DNA of 64,000 nucleotides from Bauldia litoralis (GTDB lineage Bacteria > Pseudomonadota > Alphaproteobacteria > Rhizobiales > Kaistiaceae), in contig NZ_FMXQ01000003.1 of assembly GCF_900104485.1 (NCBI RefSeq), positions 1 through 64,000 on the forward strand, written 5' to 3'. The position numbers and the translations under genes were made by a program. Below, in pieces: positions 23,957 to 32,563 of the stretch (position 1 is the first letter of the stretch; each line of letters opens with the position of its first letter). The notes beneath the pieces are model-generated. The model worked only from the letters and a program-made list of their open reading frames with translations. It was not told the DNA's origin and did no database searches.

Positions 23957-24679
23957 ATGTTGGAGATGGACGACAAGGCTATCCGTGACGGGTTGCTGGC
24001 GGTCAGCACCGCGACACTGACGACGGCGCTGTTCAAGCGCGGCTTCCGCAACACATTCATTCAGGGCGCGCGCCCGCTCAATCAGCAGGCCTGCCGGATG
24101 GCCGGGCCTGCCTTCACGCTGCGCTACATCCCGGCGCGCGAGGACCTCGATACGCTTGCCGTCTTCCAGGATCCCAAGCATCCCCAGCGCCACGCAGTCG
24201 AAACCATCCCGGCCGGCGCCGTGATGGTGATCGACTCACGCGGCGACGCCCGGGCCGCCTCGGCCGGCGGCATCCTGGTGCGACGAATGATGATGCGCGG
24301 CGTTGCCGGCGTCGTCACCGATGGAGGCCTGCGCGACAGTGCGGAAATCGCGACGATGGCCATCCCCGCCTTTTGCCGCGGACCGTCCGCGCCGACCAAC
24401 CTCATCCATCACCACGCCATCGATATCGATGTGCCGATCGGCTGCGGCGACGTGGCGGTCTATCCAGGGGACTGGGTCGCCGGCGATGCGGAAGGCGTCG
24501 TCGTCATTCCGCGCGATATCGCCGGGGAAGTCGTTGCCGAGGCGGTAGAAATGACGGCCTTCGAGGATTTCGTCGAGGAACAGGTGGCGGCCGGCCGATC
24601 GATCATCGGCCTCTATCCGCCCAACGAGGCAACCCGGGCCGAATTCGAAGCCGCTCGGGCAAGCAAGCGGGATTCCTGA
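23957..24679 (+). CDS. RraA-family aldolase-like protein
   Basis: A 240-residue protein of the RraA / HMG-CHA aldolase family. The metal-site motif GVVTDGGLRDSAEI (D122, R126, D127) and VYPGDWVAGDAEGVVVIP are the family signature. Enzymatic members cleave 4-hydroxy-4-methyl-2-oxoglutarate-type keto acids to pyruvate plus a keto acid; the regulator RraA itself is shorter. ATG 23957 has GGGAGGG upstream and is preferred over the ATG at 23906. It converges on the dehydratase gene with 17 bases between stops, so it is transcribed apart from the catabolic operon but is probably functionally linked. Confidence 0.75.
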   Translation: MLEMDDKAIRDGLLAVSTATLTTALFKRGFRNTFIQGARPLNQQACRMAGPAFTLRYIPAREDLDTLAVFQDPKHPQRHAVETIPAGAVMVIDSRGDARAASAGGILVRRMMMRGVAGVVTDGGLRDSAEIATMAIPAFCRGPSAPTNLIHHHAIDIDVPIGCGDVAVYPGDWVAGDAEGVVVIPRDIAGEVVAEAVEMTAFEDFVEEQVAAGRSIIGLYPPNEATRAEFEAARASKRDS

Positions 24680-24696
24680 TCCCCGGGCTTGATGGA

Positions 24697-26235
24697 TCAC
24701 GTCCAGGCGTTGATGTGCCATGGCGCGAACTCGTCGTCGCCGTAGCCGAGGACCTCGCTCGCGGTCTGCTCTCCCGATGCGGTGCGGATCATTGCATCGA
24801 GGATGGTTCCGCCCATCTCCGGGATCGTGGCGAGGCCATCGAGGATCAGGCCGCAATTGATATCCATGTCCTCGCGCATCCGCTGGAATAGCGGCGTGTT
24901 GGTGGCGAGCTTGAGCGATGGCGCCGGACGGCAGCCGAAGCAGGATCCGCGACCGGTGGTGAAGACGATCAGGTTGGCACCACTGGCCACCTGGCCGGTT
25001 GCCGAGACCGGGTCGAAGCCGGGCGAATCCATGAAGACCAATCCGCTCTTCGTGATCGCCTCCGCATAGCGGTAAACCGCGTTGAGCGGCGTCGTCCCGC
25101 CCTTCGCGACGGCGCCGAGTGATTTCTCGAGGATCGTCGTCAGGCCCCCGGCGCGGTTGCCCGGCGATGCGTTGTGATCGAACCCGTGCGGCTCCTTCGC
25201 GGTATAGCCGTCCCACCATTCGAGAAGATCGATCAGTTCCCGTCCGACCGATTCATCGGCGACTCTCTGAAGCAGCAGATTCTCCGCTCCGTAAATCTCC
25301 GGCGTCTCCGACAGGATGGCCGTCCCGCCCTGGGCAACGAGGCGATCGACGGCGACGCCAAGGGCGGGATTGGCGCTGAGGCCCGAGAACGAGTCCGAGC
25401 CGCCACACTGGAGACCGACGACGAGTTCACTGACGGGAATGGGCACCCGCTCCTGTCCTGCAGCCGCCGCCATCATCGCTTCAACTGCGGCGATTCCGGC
25501 GCGGACCGAGGCTGTGGTGCCACCGAGGTCCTGGATCGTCAGGCTTCTGATCGCGTCGCCCAGCTCAAGTCCCGTCTCGCTGCAAAGCCGGTCGATCTGG
25601 TTGTCCTCGCAACCCAGCCCGACGATCAGCACGCCGACGAAATTGGGGTGGCGCGCATATCCCGCGAGCGTTCGACGCAACATGTCCATCGATGGCGTAC
25701 CATCCGAGATGCTGCAGCCGGAGGCATGGGTCAGCGGCATGACCCCGTCAATCGACGGCCAGGCGCGTAGCACCTCCGGCGTAAAGTGCTGGGCGACGAC
25801 GCGGGCCACCCGCGCCGAGCAATTCACGGTCGTCAGCACGCCGATATAGTTGCGGGTCGCCGCCCTGCCATCGGCGCGGCGATACCCCTCGAAGGTCGCG
25901 ATGTCATTGGCCAGGGGCAGCGGATCCCTGGTCGCAACGGCCCGGCTGGCGAGCGTGCCCGGATAGGCAAGGTTGTGCTCGTGGACATGGTCTCCAGCGA
26001 CAATCGAAGCCGCCGCAACACCAATCGGCTGCCCAAGCCGGCGGACGCGCTCGCCCTCGGCGATATCGACCAGAGCGACCTTGTGCCCGGCCGGCACCGC
26101 AGTGCGGACGGTCACCGGGAACGCCGGCGAAAGGCTGGTGCCAGCCTCAAGCCCTTCGAGCGCGATACCGACGTGATCGTCCGGCGCCAATCGCAGGACG
26201 CGGGCGACCGATGCCGCATCTGTCATTTCCGCCAT
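24697..26235 (-). CDS. UxaA-family (altronate/galactarate-type) dehydratase
   Basis: A 512-residue protein uniting the N-terminal SAF domain (VRLAPDDHVGIALEGLEAG, VPAGHKVALVDIAEGERV) with the large C-terminal dehydratase domain (GVLTTVNCSARVAR, THASGCSISDG, LGCEDNQID, QCGGSDSFSGLSANPALG, TGRGSCFGCRPAPSLKLATN). The family removes water from sugar acids or related hydroxyacids using iron. ATG 26235 lies ten bases after the aminotransferase stop, supporting it over the longer frame. Last gene of the eight-gene operon. Substrate could be altronate, galactarate, sulfolactate-like or novel. Confidence 0.85.
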   Translation of the reverse strand: MAEMTDAASVARVLRLAPDDHVGIALEGLEAGTSLSPAFPVTVRTAVPAGHKVALVDIAEGERVRRLGQPIGVAAASIVAGDHVHEHNLAYPGTLASRAVATRDPLPLANDIATFEGYRRADGRAATRNYIGVLTTVNCSARVARVVAQHFTPEVLRAWPSIDGVMPLTHASGCSISDGTPSMDMLRRTLAGYARHPNFVGVLIVGLGCEDNQIDRLCSETGLELGDAIRSLTIQDLGGTTASVRAGIAAVEAMMAAAAGQERVPIPVSELVVGLQCGGSDSFSGLSANPALGVAVDRLVAQGGTAILSETPEIYGAENLLLQRVADESVGRELIDLLEWWDGYTAKEPHGFDHNASPGNRAGGLTTILEKSLGAVAKGGTTPLNAVYRYAEAITKSGLVFMDSPGFDPVSATGQVASGANLIVFTTGRGSCFGCRPAPSLKLATNTPLFQRMREDMDINCGLILDGLATIPEMGGTILDAMIRTASGEQTASEVLGYGDDEFAPWHINAWT

Positions 26236-26245
26236 CAATCGGTTC

Positions 26246-27559
26246 CTAGAACGCCTGGAGCGACGCCTCGATGATATCGAGCCCTTCGTCGGCAAGTTCG
26301 CGCGTGATGGTCAGCGGCGGCGCAATGCGCAACACGTTGCCATTGCGACCGATGGGCGCCATCACGCAGAGGCCCGACCGTAGCAGGTGCTCGACGAAAC
26401 CGCGCGCCACCTCCGGATTGGGCTGCTTCGTTTCCTTGTCGATGACAAACTCGATGGCGAGCGACAAGCCCATGCCGCGTATGTCGCCGACCAGCCGGTG
26501 CCGCTCCATCAGCGCCTTCAGCCGACCGGTCATATGAGTTCCGATGCGCGCCGCATTGCCCGACAGGTCGTCCTCAACGATCACGTCGATGGAGGCGAGA
26601 CCGGCCGCGCAGGCGAGCGGATTGCCGCCGAAGGTGCTGCTGAGCGATCCCGGCTTGAGGCCAGCCATGATCGGCGTTCGCGCCACGACTGCAGCAACCG
26701 GCAGTCCGCTGGCGATCCCCTTCCCGACCACCACGATGTCCGGGACGATATCGAAATGCTCGAACGCAAACAGCCGGCCGGTGCGGCCAAAACTCGCCTG
26801 CACCTCGTCGAGGATCAGCAGGATGCCGTGGCGGTCACAAAAGTCGCGAACACCGCGCATGAAGCGCGCCGACGGGACGAGCGACCCCCCGCCTCCCTGG
26901 TAGGTTTCGGTGATCAGCGCTGCGACATCGCCGTTCGACTGGGAGAGAAGCAACTGCTCGAGCGCGGCGAGACAGTGTGCGTCGACGCTCTCCGGCGTTT
27001 CCCCCGGCTGCATGCGGTAATAGTCCGGGAACGGCGCACGGAGGATGCCCGGCAGGAAGGGCCCGAAGCCCTGCCGCGCCCCAGCAAGACCGCCAGCCGA
27101 CATGGCGCCGTAGGTCCGACCGTGGAACGCTCCGTCGAATCCGATGATCTCGTCTCGCCCGGTGGAGACCCGCGCCATCTTCAGCGCCGCATCGATCGCC
27201 TCCGAGCCGCTGCTGAGAAGCAGCACGCGGTCGAGGTCTTCCGGCATCAGGCCGGCGAGGCGCTCGACGAAGGCCGAGCGGAGCGGATGAGCCGAATCGT
27301 AACAGTTGAGGAGGAGACCGGCCTGATCCTGGATCGCCTTCACCACCTTCGGATGACAATGCCCGGTATTGGCGACCAGCACACCGGAGGTGAAGTCGAT
27401 GAAGTCGTTGCCGTCGACGTCGTAGACGCGGCAGTCCTCGGCCCGCTCCCAGACGAGCGGCATCGGGGTGCTGATCGAAGGCGAGAGGAATTTCGCCTGT
27501 GTCTCAAGGACCGCGCGCGCCTTCGGTCCGGGAAGATCGTAGTTGCGGATTGCCGTCAT
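26246..27559 (-). CDS. Class III PLP-dependent aminotransferase
   Basis: A 437-residue member of the GabT/OAT-like aspartate aminotransferase fold. Visible motifs: LLLSSGSEAIDAALKMAR (cofactor phosphate binding), LILDEVQASFGRTG with D251, and the PLP lysine in VVVGKGIASGLP (K280). These enzymes move amino groups from omega-amino acids or amino-ketones to 2-oxo acids. Its ATG overlaps the HyuB stop by four bases (ATGA). In this operon it could act on an amino acid released by HyuAB. Exact substrate not assignable. Confidence 0.9.
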   Translation of the reverse strand: MTAIRNYDLPGPKARAVLETQAKFLSPSISTPMPLVWERAEDCRVYDVDGNDFIDFTSGVLVANTGHCHPKVVKAIQDQAGLLLNCYDSAHPLRSAFVERLAGLMPEDLDRVLLLSSGSEAIDAALKMARVSTGRDEIIGFDGAFHGRTYGAMSAGGLAGARQGFGPFLPGILRAPFPDYYRMQPGETPESVDAHCLAALEQLLLSQSNGDVAALITETYQGGGGSLVPSARFMRGVRDFCDRHGILLILDEVQASFGRTGRLFAFEHFDIVPDIVVVGKGIASGLPVAAVVARTPIMAGLKPGSLSSTFGGNPLACAAGLASIDVIVEDDLSGNAARIGTHMTGRLKALMERHRLVGDIRGMGLSLAIEFVIDKETKQPNPEVARGFVEHLLRSGLCVMAPIGRNGNVLRIAPPLTITRELADEGLDIIEASLQAF

Positions 27560-29460
27560 GGGGTCGTCTCCCCGCTCCCATAGTCGCGTTCGGCCGATGC
27601 CGTTGAAATGTAGCCTTCGGCCACGTCATGGGCGACGGCCTCCGGGTCACGCCGGGCGGGATCCCCCCAGCCGCCACCGCCGGACATCGCCACATGCACA
27701 CGGTCACCGTCGCGGATGGTGACGTGGGCGAACTTGCTCGGCGAGACCTTGCCATACACCGTTCGGGCATCCGCCCACACGTCGCTTCCCGCGACCTTGA
27801 ACACCGTCGAGGCGAGACCGGCCGGGCCTCCGCCGTGCAGGCCCCATGGCGGCACCTGATGCCGGTCGCCGACATGGCTGGCGATGATCTCCGGTGCAAG
27901 ACAGCGGATCGTCTTCTGCATGCCGAGGCCGCCACGGAATTCTCCGGCGCCACCGGAACCCGGCACCAGCGACCAGTCCTCGACCAGCCACGGGTAGCGG
28001 GTCTCGTACACCTCGACGGGGACGGTGCGGCAGTTGCCGTTCATGCTGCCGACCGCATCGTTGCCGTCGGCCCCGGGTCGCCCGCCCCATCCGACGGTGT
28101 GAAGATCATAGGAGGTGTAGTATTCGCCGGTCTCCGGATGAGTGCCGCCGAACAAGAAGTTCGACCATGTTCCGCCATCGGCGGCCGGAACGCGATCGGG
28201 CACAGCCTTGGCCAGGGCGCCGAGCACGGTGTAGACGATGCGCGGATGGCACTCGGTATTGCCGCCGACCGAAGGCGCCGGAAACTCGACATTGAGCAGG
28301 CTTCCCGGCTGGACGAGGACCTTGATCGGACGGAAGCAGCCGGCATTCTTGGGGATCGTGAAATCGCAGATCTGGAGGAAGGCGTTGTAGGACGCCGCCT
28401 GCGGGATGCTGAGCGGCGTGTTCATCGGACCGCGGGTCTGCGGCGATGTCCCGGCATAGTCGACAATCGCCTCGTCGCCCTGGATCATCACCTTGACGTT
28501 GATCGTGAGTGTGTCGACGGTGATGCCGTCGTCCTCCATGACGTCCGTGAAGCCATAGGAGCCGGAAGGCACCTCGGCGATCTCGGCGCGCATCCGCGCC
28601 TCCGAATAGTCGAGAAGGTCGGCGCAGGCGCGCTCGAACCTGGCCAGCCCGTAACGCTCGATCAGTTCGAGAACGCGCCGCTCACCCAGGTCGGCGCCGG
28701 CGATCAATGCGCGGTAGTCCCCGTAATTCGCTCGCGGCGTTCGGACGTTGGCAAGCATCAGCCGCCAAACGTCAGGCTGGTCCTTGCCGCGCGCCTTGAT
28801 CTTGACCGGGGGAATGCGAAGCCCCTCGGCGAAAATCTCGGTGGCCTCGGCGTAGAAGCTCCCCGGCACCATGCCGCCGATCTCGCCGATATGACCGATC
28901 GCGCCCGCGAAGCCGACGATCTCGCCGTCGAGGAAGATCGGCTTGAGGAAGGTGTGCTCCGGCGTGTGCATGCCGCCGCGATAGGGATCGTTGTGGACGA
29001 TGACATCGCCCTCGTGCATCTCGTCGAGAGGGATCTCCTCGACGATGGTCCGAACGATCAACGGCATGCCGCCAATCATCGACGGGCAGAAGTCGCCGAC
29101 CGCGATCATCTCACCGCGACGGTCGAAGAGTCCGCAGGTGAAATCCAGCGACTCGCTGAAGATCGGCGAATACGCCGTGCGCATCACCGTCGTTCCCATA
29201 TCCCGGCAGATCGACGCCAGGTTGCCGTCGAGGATCTTGAGGTCGACGACGTCGGTCGCCCCGGCATAGGTGTGCTTCGCGCCCTCAAGCGGCAAGGGCG
29301 ATGCATCGTCGGCGGGTCTCTTCGACCAGGTCAGGCACCACTCGCTGCAGAAGCTGCGGTCGTCATGACGAAGCGCATGGTCCTCGTCATAGAGAAGGAC
29401 ACCGCAGTTGGCGCACTTGCCGTAGCTGTCGATGTAAAAGCCGTTGGGTGAAAAACGCAT
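27556..29460 (-). CDS. HyuB-type hydantoinase/oxoprolinase B subunit with N-terminal zinc-ribbon-like extension
   Basis: A 634-residue protein. The main body is the HyuB domain (LKILDGNLASICRDMGTTVM, VHNDPYRGGMHTPEHT, GSMNGN, GSGGAGEFRGGLG, SGGGGWGDPARRDPE). Residues 1-60 are unusual: CANC at 16-19 and CSEWC at 38-42 form a CxxC...CxxxC motif suggesting a small zinc ribbon. HyuA/HyuB pairs hydrolyse cyclic amides such as hydantoins and oxoproline, or act as ATP-dependent carboxylases. The gene is 15 bases after hyuA and overlaps the aminotransferase gene. Confidence 0.88.
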   Translation of the reverse strand: MRFSPNGFYIDSYGKCANCGVLLYDEDHALRHDDRSFCSEWCLTWSKRPADDASPLPLEGAKHTYAGATDVVDLKILDGNLASICRDMGTTVMRTAYSPIFSESLDFTCGLFDRRGEMIAVGDFCPSMIGGMPLIVRTIVEEIPLDEMHEGDVIVHNDPYRGGMHTPEHTFLKPIFLDGEIVGFAGAIGHIGEIGGMVPGSFYAEATEIFAEGLRIPPVKIKARGKDQPDVWRLMLANVRTPRANYGDYRALIAGADLGERRVLELIERYGLARFERACADLLDYSEARMRAEIAEVPSGSYGFTDVMEDDGITVDTLTINVKVMIQGDEAIVDYAGTSPQTRGPMNTPLSIPQAASYNAFLQICDFTIPKNAGCFRPIKVLVQPGSLLNVEFPAPSVGGNTECHPRIVYTVLGALAKAVPDRVPAADGGTWSNFLFGGTHPETGEYYTSYDLHTVGWGGRPGADGNDAVGSMNGNCRTVPVEVYETRYPWLVEDWSLVPGSGGAGEFRGGLGMQKTIRCLAPEIIASHVGDRHQVPPWGLHGGGPAGLASTVFKVAGSDVWADARTVYGKVSPSKFAHVTIRDGDRVHVAMSGGGGWGDPARRDPEAVAHDVAEGYISTASAERDYGSGETTP

Positions 29461-29475
29461 CGTATCGGCTCCGGG

Positions 29476-31503
29476 TCAGGCGCGCGTGATTTCGAGATTT
29501 CCGTGGTCGTCGACGGCAAGCTGGTAGCCGGGGCGCACCACGGTGACCGAGACATCCTCGTCGACCAGGGCCGGACCGGCAAAGGACTGTCCCGCCGCAA
29601 GATCGGACCGTCGGTAGACCGGCGTGTCGAGAGTCCCCTCCTCGAACACCACCTGGCGGCGCGACGCAGGCGCGGCTTCCGGCATGCCTTCCGGCAGACG
29701 GGGCAGATCCGGCTTCGAGATCGCGGCAACGGCCGTACATCCCATGTCGACCACCTCGATCGACTCGGAGGGCAGGTTGAAGCGGTATCGCTCCTCGAAA
29801 ACGCGATGGAAATCGTCCCAGACAGAGCCGAGATTCGCCTCGGTGAAGCGATCGATCGAGAGCGGCAGCTCGAGTTCGTAATTCTGGCCGAGATACCGCA
29901 TCTGCAAGGACCGCTGCAGCGTGACATCGCTGGTATGTCCCTGACGGCGCAGATCGGCGAGCACCGTCTCCGACAGGTCTTCCATGATTGCGTTGGCCCG
30001 GTCGATATCGAAGCGGCGCGAACTCATCAGCACCGAGCGGCGGCGGTCGCTGCGGGCGTCGGCCATGGTGAAGCCGTAGGCCGAAAACTGGCCCGGGTGG
30101 TTGGGGATGATGCCGCGAGGGATGTTTGCCTCGTGCAGGAGATCGCAGACATGAAGCGGACCGGCGCCACCATAGGTCAGGAGCGCGAAGTCCCTCGGGT
30201 CGTGGCCCTGCTCGACGAGCACGGCGCGAAGCGCGCCGACCATGTTGTTGTTCATGATGCGGACGATGGCGAGCGACGCCCGCTCCACCGACCAGCCGTG
30301 GGGATTGGCGACCGTGGCGACGGCGCGGCGCGCCGCCTCCACATCGAGGCGCATGCGGCCGCCAAGGAAGGCGTCCGGCTCGATGCGACCGAGCACCAGG
30401 TTGGCGTCCGTCACCGTCGGCTGCGTTCCGCCGAAGCCATAGCAGGCCGGCCCCGGATTGGCGCCGGCGCTGTGCGGGCCGACATGGAGACCCCCGACCT
30501 TGTCCAGCGACGCGATGGAGCCGCCGCCGGCCCCGATGGTGCGAATGTCGATCATCGGAACACGAAGCGGAATGCCGAATTCCAGCTCGTAGTCGTCGGT
30601 GAATCGCTCGACGCCTTTCACCACCAGCGCCACGTCGGTCGACGTCCCGCCGATATCGAGTGTCGCAAGGTTGCCGATCGACTTGAGCGCCGCGAGATGC
30701 TTGGCGCCGATGACGCCGCCGGTCGGGCCGGAGACGGCAAGATGGACGGGCTGCTCCTCCGCCGCCTCTGCCGCCATCTCGCTGCCGTTGGACTTCATCA
30801 TCGCCATGCGGCCGGTGACGCCGGCAGCAGCCACCTTCTCGCGGAAGCTGCGTACCTGGCGCCCGACGATGGGCTTCACATAGGCGTCGGCCAGCGTCGT
30901 CATGGCGCGCTGGTCTTCCTTCCAGCGCGGATCGATCTCGTAGGAGAGCGAAATCGGCAGCCCCGGCGCCTCTTCGGCGAAGATCTCGCGGACCGAAAGT
31001 TCGTGATCCGGGCGAACGAAGGAGAACATGAGATTCACGGCCACCGCCTGAACCTCGCCTTCGTCGCGAAGCTTTCGCGCCAGCGCCCGCACTTCCGTTT
31101 CGTCGAGCGGGATCAGCACGGTGCCGTGGTGGTCGACGCGCTCGTTCAGTTCGTAGGCGTCGCGGCGAAGGCAGAACGGCTTCGGCTTGACCCAGGTCAG
31201 ATCGTAATGCGCGCGCCGATTGCCCCGCTGGATGAAGGGCACGTCACGGAAACCCCGCGTCGCGACATAGGCGACACGGGCGCCCCGCCGCTCAAGCAGC
31301 GCGTTGGTGGCGACCGTGGTGCCGAGGCGGATCGAGGCGATGCGGCCGACATCGTCGATGGTCTCCAGCCCACGCAGGATCGCGTCGGTCGGATCGGACG
31401 GCGTGGACAGGACCTTCCATGCGGTCAGTTCCCTGCCGGCTTCGTCATAAAGCACGAAGTCAGTGAAGGTGCCGCCGGTATCGATGCCAAGATGCAGGCT
31501 CAT
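29476..31503 (-). CDS. HyuA-type hydantoinase/oxoprolinase A subunit
   Basis: A 675-residue ASKHA-fold ATPase subunit. It begins MSLHLGIDTGGTFTDFVLYD, the HyuA nucleotide-binding opening, with LGTTVATNALLERRGARVA, the central LATLDIGGTSTDVALV and later LLTYGGAGPLHVCDL. It should phosphorylate or activate a cyclic amide or carboxylate substrate together with HyuB. ATG 31503 starts the domain exactly; the open frame extends to 31605 without sense. It is 43 bases after the permease gene. Substrate unknown: N-methylhydantoin, oxoproline, acetone and acetophenone types all belong to the superfamily. Confidence 0.9.
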   Translation of the reverse strand: MSLHLGIDTGGTFTDFVLYDEAGRELTAWKVLSTPSDPTDAILRGLETIDDVGRIASIRLGTTVATNALLERRGARVAYVATRGFRDVPFIQRGNRRAHYDLTWVKPKPFCLRRDAYELNERVDHHGTVLIPLDETEVRALARKLRDEGEVQAVAVNLMFSFVRPDHELSVREIFAEEAPGLPISLSYEIDPRWKEDQRAMTTLADAYVKPIVGRQVRSFREKVAAAGVTGRMAMMKSNGSEMAAEAAEEQPVHLAVSGPTGGVIGAKHLAALKSIGNLATLDIGGTSTDVALVVKGVERFTDDYELEFGIPLRVPMIDIRTIGAGGGSIASLDKVGGLHVGPHSAGANPGPACYGFGGTQPTVTDANLVLGRIEPDAFLGGRMRLDVEAARRAVATVANPHGWSVERASLAIVRIMNNNMVGALRAVLVEQGHDPRDFALLTYGGAGPLHVCDLLHEANIPRGIIPNHPGQFSAYGFTMADARSDRRRSVLMSSRRFDIDRANAIMEDLSETVLADLRRQGHTSDVTLQRSLQMRYLGQNYELELPLSIDRFTEANLGSVWDDFHRVFEERYRFNLPSESIEVVDMGCTAVAAISKPDLPRLPEGMPEAAPASRRQVVFEEGTLDTPVYRRSDLAAGQSFAGPALVDEDVSVTVVRPGYQLAVDDHGNLEITRA

Positions 31504-31546
31504 TACAGCTCCGGTTGATGACTTGAAGAATGGGCGGCGAGAGACG

Positions 31547-32536
31547 TCAGCGACGGCCGGAACGGCGCATCTGGTCGAGCCAGACGATGACGATGATAAG
31601 GGCACCGGTGATGATCCGCTGCCAGAAAGGGTTCACGTTGAGAAGATTGGCGCCGTTGCTGATGGTGGTCAGCAGGATCGACCCCAGTAGCGGGCCGGGG
31701 ATGCTGCCGACCGCGCCAAAGAGGCTGGCGCCGCCGATCACCGCCGCGGCGATGGATTGCAGTTCCCACCCCTCGCCCGTGGTCGCGACGCCGACGCCGA
31801 TGCGGCTGGCGGTCAGGATACCGGCAAAGGCGGCGCAGGTCGCCGAGGTGATGTAGACGAGGTAGATGGTGCGGGCGTTGCTGACGCCAGAAAGGCGCGC
31901 CGCCTCAGCATTGCTGCCGACCGCGTAGACATACCGCCCCCAGATGGTGTGATGCAGCAGAAGGTAGGCCGGCACCACGACAATGACCACCATCCAGAAC
32001 AGCGTGGGAAGCCCGAGGAAGGTTTCGCGCGAAAAGTCGACAAACTCCGGCGGCATGCCCGTGATGGTCAGCCCGTTGGTGAGGAGGAGGCCGAGCCCGC
32101 GCAGGCCTGTCAGCGTGGCCAGCGTCATGATGAAGGGCGGCAGCCCCATGCGCAGGATTCCAAAGGCATGGAAGCTGCCGACCGCCGGCCCGATGGCAAG
32201 CGTGCAGAATACCGCAGCCCAGATCGGCAGGTCCGCCTTGAGCAGGATTGCCACCACCGTGCTCGACAGGCCAACGACGGCGCCGACCGAGAGGTCGATG
32301 CCGCCGGTGACGATGACGAAGGTCTGGCCAACCGCGATGATCGCCCACAGCGCGCCCTGGCGCATCAGGTTCGAGATATTGGCCGCGGTGAAGAAGCTGT
32401 CGGTGGCAAACGACAGGGCAACCCAGATCAGCACTAGGAGGAAGAGCAGCGTCAGGCTTCTGAGAAAGCCGAGCTGAAGCTGGCGTTTCTCCGTCGCCGC
32501 GCTCGGCGTCCCGTCCTGGATGGTGCTTTCACTCAT
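31547..32536 (-). CDS. Ribose-type ABC transporter permease (RbsC family)
   Basis: A 329-residue inner membrane protein with about nine to ten helices. The family signatures VTGGIDLSVGAVVGLSSTVV and AAAVIGGASLFGAVGSIPG place it in the BPD_transp_2/RbsC group. It forms the channel for a carbohydrate or polyol taken up by the binding protein and powered by the duplicated ATPase encoded 27 bases upstream. Only one permease gene is present, so it would act as a homodimer. Confidence 0.92.
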   Translation of the reverse strand: MSESTIQDGTPSAATEKRQLQLGFLRSLTLLFLLVLIWVALSFATDSFFTAANISNLMRQGALWAIIAVGQTFVIVTGGIDLSVGAVVGLSSTVVAILLKADLPIWAAVFCTLAIGPAVGSFHAFGILRMGLPPFIMTLATLTGLRGLGLLLTNGLTITGMPPEFVDFSRETFLGLPTLFWMVVIVVVPAYLLLHHTIWGRYVYAVGSNAEAARLSGVSNARTIYLVYITSATCAAFAGILTASRIGVGVATTGEGWELQSIAAAVIGGASLFGAVGSIPGPLLGSILLTTISNGANLLNVNPFWQRIITGALIIVIVWLDQMRRSGRR

Positions 32537-32563
32537 GGCCGCGATTCCCGGGGCTTTCCTGCG

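Noticed and set aside
27628-31518. Two open frames of over 600 codons opposite HyuB and HyuA
   Set aside because: Shadow frames of well-supported hydantoinase genes.
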